Positions 27,528-35,942 of a DNA stretch of 52,091 bases are shown here, piece by piece. Position 1 is the first letter of the stretch; each line of letters opens with the position of its first letter. Under the pieces are notes generated by a model that made no database searches, was not told where the DNA came from, and was given only the letters and a program-made list of their open reading frames with translations. The stretch is from Corynebacterium mucifaciens (GTDB lineage Bacteria; Actinomycetota; Actinomycetes; Mycobacteriales; Mycobacteriaceae): positions 1 through 52,091 of the forward strand of contig NZ_JAAXPF010000011.1 of NCBI RefSeq assembly GCF_012396315.1. Reading direction: 5' to 3'. A program made the translations under genes and the position numbers.

Positions 27528-27543
27528 TGTTTCACGTGAAACG
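27528..27543. promoter_or_regulatory. parS-like site 6
   Basis: TGTTTCACGTGAAACG, one mismatch at the last base. It lies in the intergenic region before the DUF2075 genes. Confidence 0.82.
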
Positions 27544-27677
27544 CAGGCACTAGGTGCCCCTGCGGCCCAGTGGCCGCCCCTGCTACCCTCGCGGAGGAAA
27601 CCGCGACCTCGACAGGCTTCTTTCCGCCGGTGAGATAGGCCTCCACGTCGCACGATTTGTCGTGCACGGAGGCTTTC

Positions 27678-29525
27678 ATGTCGGGCTTGTGCCTGAACGC
27701 TCGGGAGTTCGTGCGGGTCGCGCAGGATCCCGACTCGCTGGTGGAAACGATGCTGCAGCAGTATATGAGCGACTCTGGGGCCGCTGCTGGGCAAGCGGAA
27801 CAGCGTTCTTGGCGCAAAAGCTTGCCGGCGCTGGCGGACGACCTCGCAGCGGCGGGCCTGGATGGGGTCGACGTGTTGCTCGAATTCGGGCTGCCCCTCA
27901 CATCGCAGCGTGCCGACGTTATTCTCGCGGGCACGCATCCTGGTACTGGGAACCCGTCGTTCGTCATTGTGGAGTTAAAGCAATGGAGTGCGGCGGAGCC
28001 ATTCGAAGGCGATGACGCGCTGGTTTCTGTGCCTGGGCTTCCCGGGCCGGTGCTTCACCCAGCTAAGCAAGTCGACGGATATCGGCGGTACCTCACCAAC
28101 TACCTAGTCAATCTGCACGGTCATGAGGACTGGGTCGACGCAGTGGCCTATCTCCATGGCGCAGAGAGTGACGACGATGTGTCAGAGATTGTCGGCGCTG
28201 CGGAGGCCCGGGTGTTTACCGGCGGGCGTCGAGAAGCATTGCGTGCTCATCTGCGGGAGAGACTCGGTGGCGCAGGAAGCGCCGACGTGCTGCTGACATC
28301 GAGCGTCCGACCGTCCACCAAGTTGATGCAAATCGCCGCGGACGAGGTGCGTGACCGTGAGAAGTTCATCCTGTTAGGAAACCAGCAGCTGGCGGTGGAC
28401 ATGATTCGGCACGAGGTTGAGCGGGCGGGGGAAGCGAAGCGAGTCATCGTGGTCTCCGGAGGCCCGGGCAGCGGGAAATCGGCCATTGCGCTTTCAGCGC
28501 TTGGTGAGCTGGCCAGGGAAGGCAAAAGTGTCTTGCACGCGACGGGGTCTCGGTCATTCACGCAAACCTTGCGCAAGGTTGCTGGGCACCGTAGCAAGGA
28601 CACGCAGAGTCTGTTCAAATACTTCAACTCGTTCACCAAAGCGACGCCAAACGAAATTGATGTTTTGATCGCGGATGAAGCGCACCGTATCCGAGAGACA
28701 TCCAACAATCGGTTCACCAGGGCCACGGATCGGAGCGACCGCCTGCAGATTGACGAGCTCATCTCTGCCGCTCGTGTTCCGGTATTCCTGCTCGACGACC
28801 ACCAGGTGGTGCGCAAGGGCGAGCTAGGAACGGTGCGCGATATCGAAGCGTTTGCGTGTGCGCAGGGGCACGAAGTTGTGCGCATCGATCTGGACGGTCA
28901 GTTCCGATGTGGAGGATCCGCGGCGTACGTGGAGTGGGTCGAGCAGGTGCTCGGGCTAACCGACGGCGTTCCGTTCGAAGCCGCGCTGCCCGAAGACGAC
29001 CCTTTTGTGGTGGAGGTAGTCGATTCCCCGTGGGAGCTTGAACAGCGCCTGCGCGAGCGCAACGACGGTGGCTACACCGCCCGAATTTCCGCAGGGTATT
29101 GCTGGAAATGGTCGGACGCCAAGCGCGATGGCCTAGTTGACGACGTGGTGATCGGCGATTGGGCCCGTCCGTGGAACAACAAGGAGGATCGGCGTGTCGG
29201 CACCGCTCCCCCGGCCGCGCTGTGGGCGACGCAAGAGGGTGGCTTCGACCAAGTCGGGTGCGTGTACACCGCGCAAGGCTTCGAGTTCGACTGGGCGGGA
29301 GTCATCATCGGGCCGGACTTGGTGTGGCGTGACGGGCGCTTTGAAACTGTTCGGTCAGCCAATAAAGACCCACACTTTCGTAACCCGAAAACGGTGCCCG
29401 ACGATGACTTCGATTTGCTGGTGCGCCATGTGTACAAAGTGCTGCTGACACGCGGGATGATCGGTACCATTTTGTACTCACCAGATGCGCAGACCCGGGA
29501 GGCTCTGCGCGCCCTGTTGAACTGA
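27678..29525 (+). CDS. DUF2075 NTPase with N-terminal PD-(D/E)XK-like nuclease domain
   Basis: The protein has 615 residues from ATG 27678, which follows GGAGG with ideal spacing (an in-frame TTG 21 bp earlier does not). The N-terminal domain has a nuclease-like pattern: Asp80 in RADVILAG and Glu99-x-Lys101 in VIVELKQW, then HPAKQVDGYRRYL. The DUF2075 motor follows: Walker A GGPGSGKS (261-268), Walker B IADEAH (331-336) and a helicase-like VYTAQGFEFDWAGVIIGPDL near the end. DUF2075 motors are related to the helicase part of Schlafens. With the next gene it forms a tandem of two DUF2075 proteins with different nucleases, suggesting a defence role; that is inference. Confidence 0.85.
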   Translation: MSGLCLNAREFVRVAQDPDSLVETMLQQYMSDSGAAAGQAEQRSWRKSLPALADDLAAAGLDGVDVLLEFGLPLTSQRADVILAGTHPGTGNPSFVIVELKQWSAAEPFEGDDALVSVPGLPGPVLHPAKQVDGYRRYLTNYLVNLHGHEDWVDAVAYLHGAESDDDVSEIVGAAEARVFTGGRREALRAHLRERLGGAGSADVLLTSSVRPSTKLMQIAADEVRDREKFILLGNQQLAVDMIRHEVERAGEAKRVIVVSGGPGSGKSAIALSALGELAREGKSVLHATGSRSFTQTLRKVAGHRSKDTQSLFKYFNSFTKATPNEIDVLIADEAHRIRETSNNRFTRATDRSDRLQIDELISAARVPVFLLDDHQVVRKGELGTVRDIEAFACAQGHEVVRIDLDGQFRCGGSAAYVEWVEQVLGLTDGVPFEAALPEDDPFVVEVVDSPWELEQRLRERNDGGYTARISAGYCWKWSDAKRDGLVDDVVIGDWARPWNNKEDRRVGTAPPAALWATQEGGFDQVGCVYTAQGFEFDWAGVIIGPDLVWRDGRFETVRSANKDPHFRNPKTVPDDDFDLLVRHVYKVLLTRGMIGTILYSPDAQTREALRALLN

Positions 29526-29601
29526 CCCGACCCTTTCGGGCCCAACGGACTTCCCCGCCGGACATGTCCTCACCCCGCGAAACGCAGATGAGGCATACCC
29601 T

Positions 29602-31470
29602 GTGGACGCTTTTCCCAAGCCGTTTATCCAACGAGTCCGGTACGACGACCAATTCGCGGCCAGCCTAGAGACGGCCTACGGCGAGCGCTCCGAAGACGAG
29701 CGCGCGGACTGGATTACTCACCAGTTGAACTTCCCCACCGTGTACGTGGTTCGCAGCCGCCGCGAGTACGAACACGGGTACCGGTACAAGGTGTACGTCG
29801 GCGAGACCAACGATATTAAGAAGCGCACCCGCCAGCACCTCTTTCAGGACATTAAGACGCGGCCTGATTGGAGGGAATTCAGCGACGCGGAGGACGTGGA
29901 GATGTACGTGATCGGCCACCCGTTCTTCAACAAGTCCCTCACCCTTGATGTGGAGAACCGGTTCCTTCACTACCTGGAGTCATGCAAGTCAGTTGAGCGG
30001 CGCAACAACCGTCGTACGAACGAGCAGCGCGACTACTTCACCTACGAGTATCTGGACCGGCTCTTCGACAAAGTTTGGGAAGAGCTCCACGGGGTTGAGC
30101 CAGAGCTCTTCGAGTCCAAGGAAGCGATTACCTCCTCGGCCATTTTCAAGGCCTCTCCGTTTCAGAAGCTCAATGAGGAACAGCTGAATGCGCAGAACCA
30201 GATCTTTGAGGCGGTAAACAACGCGCTCGAGGAAGGTGTCGGCGACGATCCGTTGGACCACAAACTGATCTTGGTCTCCGGTGAGGCAGGCTCCGGCAAG
30301 ACCGTACTCATCAGCAGCATCTTCAACGGCATCATGATGGGCGTCGAAGACGAGGACGAGCGCTTCCGTGCCCTGGCCGCTGGGCTCGACATTGACGGCA
30401 CCGGCATCGACGGATACCTGGTCTCAGGTCACAAAAACGATGGCGGGCAACTGGCGGTGTACAAGGAAATCATCAAGAAGGCGGGTATCCCCGACTCCCG
30501 CAAAGGCGGCGACAGGGAGCGCGTGTACAGCCCCACCCAATTCATTAACCGCTTCTCCCCCGACGATCCAGCGGACGTTGTACTCATCGACGAAGCCCAC
30601 CTTCTGCTCACCCAAAAGGCACTCGGGTACTTCCACGATCAACCGCAGATCGAGGCAATCTTGGATCGCGCCAAGGTGGTTATCGCCGTCTACGACCCGA
30701 AGCAGACTTTGGAGACGCCGCAGCACTGGGAGGTGCCGGTTGAGGATTACTTCGCCGACCGTATGGCCCAGCCGCCGATCCGATTGACCAACCAAATGCG
30801 GTTGAACGCCGACCCGAAGACGATTGCCTGGATCCGCACGTTTGTTGACGACGGGCTGATTCTGCCGATGCGCAACGACTCGAAGGGGTACGACCTTCGT
30901 GTCTTCTCAAACCCGACTGACCTCGATAAGGCGATCCGCGAGAAGGATTCTGCAGTCGAGAACAACCTGTCCCGCCTCATTGCCACCTACGACTGGCCGT
31001 ACAGCGCTGCCAAGAAGAACGAAAATGACCCGGACGGATGGTGGTACGTCGATGTGGAGCACGAGTCAGGCAGTCTGCGACGCCCGTGGAACCTCCAACT
31101 ACGAGAAGAGCGCAAAGAACGCCGGATTGCCTACCGCAAGGCGTGGTCTGAAACCCCGGCCACGGTTGGCGAGATCGGTTCTACCTACACAATTCAGGGA
31201 TTCGATCTGAACTATGCGGGAGTGATACTCGGTCCATCGGTGAAGTACCGGAATGGCCGCGTGATTTTTGACCCGTCTGAGTCTGCACACAAGAAGGCTG
31301 TGCAAAACCGTGTGCTCGCAGACGGTTCGCGAGAGTCGTTCGGGGAGGAATTGCTCCAGAATGAGCTCAATGTGTTGATGACGCGCGGCACCCGGGGCAT
31401 GTTTATCTACGCGGTGGATGAGCAGCTACGAGAGGCGTTGCTGGATGCGCAGGAGCGAAAGTTGCCATAA
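29602..31470 (+). CDS. GIY-YIG nuclease fused to DUF2075 NTPase
   Basis: The protein has 622 residues from GTG 29602. The GIY-YIG domain (about 40-125) shows VYVV at 47-50, VYVGET at 64-69, the catalytic-type Arg75 in KKRTRQH and Glu118 in DVENRF. The DUF2075 motor has Walker A GEAGSGKT (227-234), Walker B LIDEAH (328-333) and the late STYTIQGFDLNYAGVILGPS motif seen also in the preceding protein. It lies 76 bp after the first DUF2075 gene in the same direction. The 3' end overlaps the relic cas2 frame on the other strand. A DNA-targeting antiviral function is plausible but not shown. Confidence 0.88.
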   Translation: MDAFPKPFIQRVRYDDQFAASLETAYGERSEDERADWITHQLNFPTVYVVRSRREYEHGYRYKVYVGETNDIKKRTRQHLFQDIKTRPDWREFSDAEDVEMYVIGHPFFNKSLTLDVENRFLHYLESCKSVERRNNRRTNEQRDYFTYEYLDRLFDKVWEELHGVEPELFESKEAITSSAIFKASPFQKLNEEQLNAQNQIFEAVNNALEEGVGDDPLDHKLILVSGEAGSGKTVLISSIFNGIMMGVEDEDERFRALAAGLDIDGTGIDGYLVSGHKNDGGQLAVYKEIIKKAGIPDSRKGGDRERVYSPTQFINRFSPDDPADVVLIDEAHLLLTQKALGYFHDQPQIEAILDRAKVVIAVYDPKQTLETPQHWEVPVEDYFADRMAQPPIRLTNQMRLNADPKTIAWIRTFVDDGLILPMRNDSKGYDLRVFSNPTDLDKAIREKDSAVENNLSRLIATYDWPYSAAKKNENDPDGWWYVDVEHESGSLRRPWNLQLREERKERRIAYRKAWSETPATVGEIGSTYTIQGFDLNYAGVILGPSVKYRNGRVIFDPSESAHKKAVQNRVLADGSRESFGEELLQNELNVLMTRGTRGMFIYAVDEQLREALLDAQERKLP

Positions 31471-31805
31471 GCAAAATAGGCGAGCGGGTTCGTGTTTTCG
31501 CAGCCGGCCGCGCACTGGGTGGAACGAATACTGCGCCACGCGGTTCAAAATCTTGATTAGAAATCATCCGGATTTGTATCACTCGCGTTGGCGGCGAGCA
31601 GTACTCCATCCCTTGTTCGTTGTTGCTGGAATAGACCAGCAACGCGCGTCCATCCTTGATCAGTTCGGTCGTTCGTTGCCAGAGCAGTTCACGGATTCTC
31701 GCGGACGGCTCGCTGACAAACGTGCCGGGCGCGATCTCCATCAGCCATTTGGTGAGATCTCCACGCAGACCTGCTGGGCATGCGGTGACTACCAAAAACC
31801 ATCAT
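31403..31805 (-). pseudogene. cas2: Decayed type I-E cas2 (cas2e)
   Basis: The frame reads VVTACPAGLRGDLTKWLMEIAPG and SARIRELLW...DGRALLVYSSNNEQG, clear Cas2e sequence. The natural start appears to be ATG 31802 or 31805, but five A residues at 31794-31798 (T5 on the coding strand) put it out of frame; four would restore MMVLVVTACP. After NNEQGMEY (about 31600) the Cas2e similarity stops and the rest of the frame is unrelated, so the 3' part is replaced. The usual CRISPR array after cas2 is absent. Homology to cas2e is clear; loss of function is inferred. Confidence 0.8.
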
Positions 31806-31845
31806 GGTGAGATCTCGTGTTCTGACCAATTCACACCAGCAGCGA

Positions 31846-32636
31846 TTACTTCGAGCTCGCTCCAGAGAAAAAGTTCCGCATCTGGATACGCGGATCCTCG
31901 GTTACGTCCATCACATACTTGAGGTCGTTTTCCATCTTCGGCATGAGGCGTTTGTCAACAACAGCATCGCGGACGAGCCGCCTCACCGCGACGCCAGGTT
32001 TCATCTCACCAGAGGCGACGGCATCAAATGCTGCAGGGATTGCGATCTCCGCCTTATAGAGGTCAGCGATGTCATAAACAAACGCATGGTCGGTTCCGTT
32101 GTGCACAACCCCAAGCGCAGGCACAAAACCGAGCCCGGCGATCACCGCATGTGCGATGCCATACAGCGCCGAGTTCGCAGAGGTGAACGCTTGGTTGATC
32201 GGATCAGAAGAATCGTAAGCATTTGGATCGTATGCACGCCGGTCCCAGCTGACACCAACGCGCGCCGTTTCGTCTGCGTACACCTTTTTCATCCGCGCGC
32301 CTTCTCGGCCCCGAAGCTTCGCCATGGAAAGCCCGGTGAGGTCTTCTCTGGCGCAATGTAGGCTGTACATGCGTTTTGCGCACGCAAGGCTCTGTCTCTG
32401 ACTCGTGACTATCTCTGCTTGAAGTTCCGCCATTCGCGATGACTTCGCGGGGGTCTACCACTCGCGTAGTAGCGCACTCCCCGCTCTCCTGCCCATACGG
32501 TTGACACGCCGGCGTCTCCGAGAGTCGCCCGCTCGATGTACAGAAACGAGATTCGGCTACCCGTCTGAGACAGCGCATGTCTCGCGATAGGTACCTCCTG
32601 TGGAGTCGGAGACACTATTTCACCGGCGCTAGGCAT
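31846..32636 (-). pseudogene. cas1: Decayed type I-E cas1 (cas1e)
   Basis: N-terminal frame from ATG 32636 includes SRISFLYIER and then jumps to GDAGVSTVWAGERGVRYYASGRPP; compared with Cas1e, about 40 residues are missing near 32520-32535. At the five-G run 32449-32453 the frame shifts; one more base would give GRPPAKSSRMAELQAEIV. The C-terminal 195 residues (31846-32433) are intact Cas1e sequence: GREGARMKKVYADETARVGVSW, DPINQAFTSANSALYGIAHAV, FVYDIADLYKAEIAIP. It lies 40 bp before cas2 in the standard order. No cascade or cas3 genes are present. Confidence 0.82.
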
Positions 32637-32689
32637 CGCGGCCTTCGACTTCAGCGCCGAGTATCGGCCGAGCTGAGATCGCCAAGCTT

Positions 32690-33196
32690 TAAACTGGGGC
32701 ATGGGTTGACACAGCTGAAAACGTCGTTTTACTCGGCCCACCCGGAACCGGAAAAACCCACCTCACCACAGCCCTCGGAATCACCGCAGCCCAGCAAGGC
32801 TACCGAGTGCTCTTCGACACCGCCGCCGGCTGGGTCAACGCACTGACCCAAGCACACAACACAGGCAGACTGGAAGCGCTGCTCAAACGCTGCAACGGGT
32901 ACCACCTACTGATCATCGACGGACTCGGCTACATCCCCGTCGAAGCTGATGTCGCGAACCTGTTTTTACAACTCGTCTTCGGACGCTACGAGCATGGCTC
33001 CATCATCGTCACATCCGACCTGGCGTTTTCCCAATGGGCGCAATGCTTCTGCGATGTCACCGTGGCCACTGCCATGGTCGACCGCATCGTCCGCCACGTC
33101 AAAATCTTCCAACATCGCGGGGTCAACCACCGCATCAAAGGAAGAGAAATACCCGCCCCAACGACCAACCAACAAGACCAACACCAGGCACAATGA
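32690..33196 (+). pseudogene. istB: 5'-truncated IS21 family helper ATPase (istB) fragment
   Basis: Open sequence from about 32690 reads WVDTAENVVLLGPPGTGKTH, then LLIIDGLGYIPVEADVANLFLQLVFGRYEHGSIIVTSDL, the Walker A, Walker B and sensor segments of IstB. Roughly the first 80 residues and any istA transposase are missing. The C-terminus is complete. The sequence after the stop (GGGCTACTTTTCGGGGAGCA, near 33207) resembles an IS21 end. This remnant adjoins the truncated 5' side of cas1, so the insertion may have started its decay. Confidence 0.82.
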
Positions 33197-33310
33197 CTAC
33201 GACCACCCTGGGCTACTTTTCGGGGAGCACTTGCAGGTGGAGTAGATGCACGACTAGGGAGGCGGATACGAGGGTGTCATACATGCGGTCTGAACGGGAA
33301 GCTCGAAGTA

Positions 33311-33973
33311 ATGTCTAGTTTCTTGCAGTGGCTAACTAGCGCAAATGGGACTTCAATAATTGTTGCAGTTCTAACCCTGATCGGCGCTTTTGGGACAACA
33401 CTCATAACCAACCGTAAAGCGGACCAACGCCGAATAGCGGATCAGATCGCCGAGGATAAACGCCGGAGAAGCGAACGGGCTGCCCAGCTGGTTCTGGAAG
33501 AGACAGCGCGAGAGAGACGGGAAGTTAGTCAGTGCGTCAGGGAGATTAACGAAGCCGCCGAGGAAGCGATAGGGATTGTCAAAAAAAGCGTAAGTGCCTT
33601 GCTGAGCAATAGTGGAAGCGGAGACAGCAACGTGCTACTCGAAGCAAAGGTTCTTCAAGCCCAGGCGCGGGCGGAGTTCTACCTCCGAGCGATAAGTGCA
33701 ACGGACAGGCTCCGTTTGGAATTGAATCAGCCCGACGTGAGGAGCAGAGCGGAGGAATTATCGCGATTCCTTCACGATGAGTCTAACCGGTTCAGATTCC
33801 GCTACGGTTCGGATTTTGAGGCTTTGCTCGGTGCCGTATCGGATGAGCCAATAATCTCTGGCGATCTGAAGAAGAGCATTACGGCCCTCATTGATTCAGC
33901 GTTCGAGCACCTGCACATGTCACTTCCGAATGGAGAAAACAAAAGAGAATCGAACAGGGGCAATGGTGGCTGA
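33311..33973 (+). CDS. Membrane-anchored coiled-coil protein of unknown function
   Basis: The protein has 220 residues. One N-terminal transmembrane helix (about 14-32, SIIVAVLTLIGAFGTTLI) is followed by a strongly charged, coiled-coil-like stretch (about 36-90, with ADQIAEDKRRRSERAAQLVLEE) and a helical C-terminal domain. The ATG follows GGAAG. No family recognised. It overlaps the next gene by 11 bp, so the two are probably made together. GC content is visibly lower than in the backbone, fitting transfer. Confidence 0.75.
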   Translation: MSSFLQWLTSANGTSIIVAVLTLIGAFGTTLITNRKADQRRIADQIAEDKRRRSERAAQLVLEETARERREVSQCVREINEAAEEAIGIVKKSVSALLSNSGSGDSNVLLEAKVLQAQARAEFYLRAISATDRLRLELNQPDVRSRAEELSRFLHDESNRFRFRYGSDFEALLGAVSDEPIISGDLKKSITALIDSAFEHLHMSLPNGENKRESNRGNGG

Positions 33974-34793
33974 GAACTCGCAAGAGAAAGGAAACATGTT
34001 GCAGGAAATTCAGACATTGAGAGCTCTAAAAAAAATTCTTGGGCCAACTGCGGAAAGTTTGAGTGCCGAAATGTCGGATTGGTCGAGCAGCGATAACGTG
34101 CAACGAGTAGCTGCGAAGGCCAGTGCAAAGAACATTAACCGTGGGAATGCTTCAATCCCGCCCCGGGCGGCGCGAGCGGTGCTTATCGAATCCTGCTGGG
34201 CAGATAACGAGATCTTGGCAGAGTATCTATCGGGGGTATTAGCGTCATCTCAATCCGGAAATAGCGGTGATGGTGGTGTGATGTGGGCATCGCTAATCGG
34301 ACGACTGCCTAGTGACCAACTGGCTCTGCATTGGGCGATCTACACCGCGGCACATAGGCGTACTCGGGGGACCGACTACGAGTCTGTTTTTGAAGCGATA
34401 GATGAGCAGTATGTTGTTGACGCAATATCCATAATCAACAAGTTTGGTTGGGAGCTTGACCACTGGAGAGTAGTCACCCGGCTTTTCGAGGCGGCGCATG
34501 GGCTTGAACGTGAGGGCCTTTTGAAGAAATTTTCCTACGGCCCACCAGATTTTTTGGAAACCCAGTGTGTCTACACCAAGGGGCATAGCTTCGACTCCCA
34601 TAGGGTGTTCATGACTTTTTCACTGACGCACCACGGGGTGGGCTTGCTTTTACAAGTGATGGGCCTGCCGGATACCTGGTTGAGCGATTTCATCTCAAGG
34701 TCCGAGGTGACAGAGCGGATTGACTCCGTAACCAGCCTGCCAACGTTTGATCCAGCAAAGCTGGTGAGTGACTTTCCTCGAGCGCACACCTAA
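33963..34793 (+). CDS. Abi-alpha/DUF4393-like protein, candidate abortive infection factor
   Basis: The protein has 276 residues from ATG 33963 (after AGGGGC), with ATG 33996 behind a better AAAGGA site as alternative. The central region, IPPRAARAVLIESCWADNEILAEYLSGVLASSQSG split over helices and followed by WASLIGRLPSDQLALHWAIY, resembles the Abi-alpha (DUF4393) layout: a linker, a helix ending in a short 'layer' motif, then a domain listing pathogens' response. The match is by eye only and weak. It overlaps the membrane coiled-coil gene, so a two-gene module with a membrane effector or sensor is likely. Confidence 0.6.
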   Translation: MVAENSQEKGNMLQEIQTLRALKKILGPTAESLSAEMSDWSSSDNVQRVAAKASAKNINRGNASIPPRAARAVLIESCWADNEILAEYLSGVLASSQSGNSGDGGVMWASLIGRLPSDQLALHWAIYTAAHRRTRGTDYESVFEAIDEQYVVDAISIINKFGWELDHWRVVTRLFEAAHGLEREGLLKKFSYGPPDFLETQCVYTKGHSFDSHRVFMTFSLTHHGVGLLLQVMGLPDTWLSDFISRSEVTERIDSVTSLPTFDPAKLVSDFPRAHT

Positions 34794-34906
34794 GTTAGGT
34801 GCTTAGTGTGCCTCAATTCCCTTTCAGCTCAAATGGGTCAGCGTAGAAATCGGAGAGCCGTAAGCGACACCTAAGTTAACAGCGGTAGTCAGAGATACCT
34901 CAATTC
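34786..34906. repeat. Diverged tandem duplication upstream of the helicase pseudogene
   Basis: ACACCTAAGTTA occurs at 34786 and 34867, each followed by CCTCAATTC (34811, 34898) and then AATGGGT. Spacing within the two units differs (13 and 19 bases). The second unit runs into the first recognisable helicase codons. Confidence 0.6.
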
Positions 34907-35814
34907 AATATTCTCGAATGGGTGTCTTCCCTTATCCCCGTCCAATGTGGCGCACGTGCGAGCGCTCGCGGGCGGAGCGTACAAATTCAGCGGCAAGCAT
35001 CTGCCCGGTGTGGAGACGCACCTGTGCCCGGTGTGGAGACGCACCTGTCGGTGCGCGAGGATTCCCCCATCGAGCGCGCGGTTACGCCGGCCGAGGACGG
35101 CCAGGTGTTCCGCTCGTCACAGACGAGGGCCAGCTCGGCGCCGAGGACGCCGCAGTGTGGCTGCCCGCGATCTACTGCTGCGGGTGCGGCCGCGCCGGGT
35201 GGATGACGGCGCTTGAGCCCGGGACTGATGCGGTGGTCTTGGATGGCGGCGAGATCCGGGAGGCGAGCGTCGATAGGCCTGAGCTCCCCCGTCCTTTCAT
35301 CGATGCCACGAATGAGTATCGCGGCGCTGTCGCCGATGGCGCGGAGCTGAGCGCGTTTGACGATGAGGACGGCAAGCGCGCGCTGATGTGGTTCCACACG
35401 TCTATGCGCACGCTGAGCATCACCGGGCCGAGCGAGGAAGCGCGCGCGGAGGGCAGCTCAGTGCCGGTACTCACGTACTCGGACTTGGGCGCGGAGGGTT
35501 ACGCGCGCGACCAGGTGTGCCTGAACTGTGGGGAGCCGGACGCGGTGCGCTACATCGGTTCACGGGTGGTCACGCAGGTCTCGGTGATGACAATTCACGG
35601 TGCGAAAGGCATGGAGGTCACCCACGTGAGCCTCATGGGCGTGGGCAAGGAGTTCATGCCGCTGCGCTTCCGGTTGAAGAACCTCTCCGAGCAGGACGCC
35701 CGCGCCGCGCTGCAGCAGGAACGCTCGCTGCTCTATGTTGCGGCGTCGCGCGCCCGCGACGAGTTGGTGATCACGACGGTAGGCGAGCGCTCGGAGCTGC
35801 TGCCGGAGGGGTAG
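34901..35814 (+). pseudogene. Chimeric helicase remnant: DEAD/DEAH-helicase piece fused to a UvrD-like C-terminus
   Basis: Helicase-type sequence runs through three frames: FNILEWVSSLIP from 34903, RALAGGAYKFSGKHLPGVETHL to about 35024, then LVTDEGQLGAEDAAVWLPAIYC with two Cys-rich zinc-binding-like motifs (CCGCG; CLNCGEPDAVRYIGSR). From about 35570 the sequence changes abruptly to the UvrD/Rep motif V-VI region (VSVMTIHGAKGMEVTHVSLMG, ERSLLYVAASRARDELV). A 23-bp tandem duplication breaks the first part. It is best read as the scar of a large deletion joining two neighbouring helicase genes, perhaps a lost defence locus. GC and codon use are like the backbone, unlike the genes on either side. 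Confidence 0.72.
35002..35047. repeat. 23-bp perfect tandem duplication
   Basis: Two adjacent identical 23-base units, each starting TGCCCGGTGTGGAG and ending GCACCTG. Because 23 is not a multiple of three, the duplication shifts the helicase frame; removing one unit restores HLPGVETHLSVRED. Confidence 0.9.
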
Positions 35815-35942
35815 AGGCGCCACGCCTACTAGCGATTCGGAGAATATCTAGCGGGCTGACATCAGATTCGGGGTAACTTATTAACCGAAATGTTGGATCG
35901 TGGCCGACTCATGCGTCGGCGCAGCTAGTTTTCGGCGGGAAA

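Noticed and set aside
31470..31600. Possible CRISPR array after cas2
   Set aside because: No direct repeats of 28-29 bp are present in this stretch or elsewhere in the window.
32966..33193. Minus-strand frame opposite istB
   Set aside because: Shadow; the plus strand encodes the Walker B and sensor motifs of IstB.
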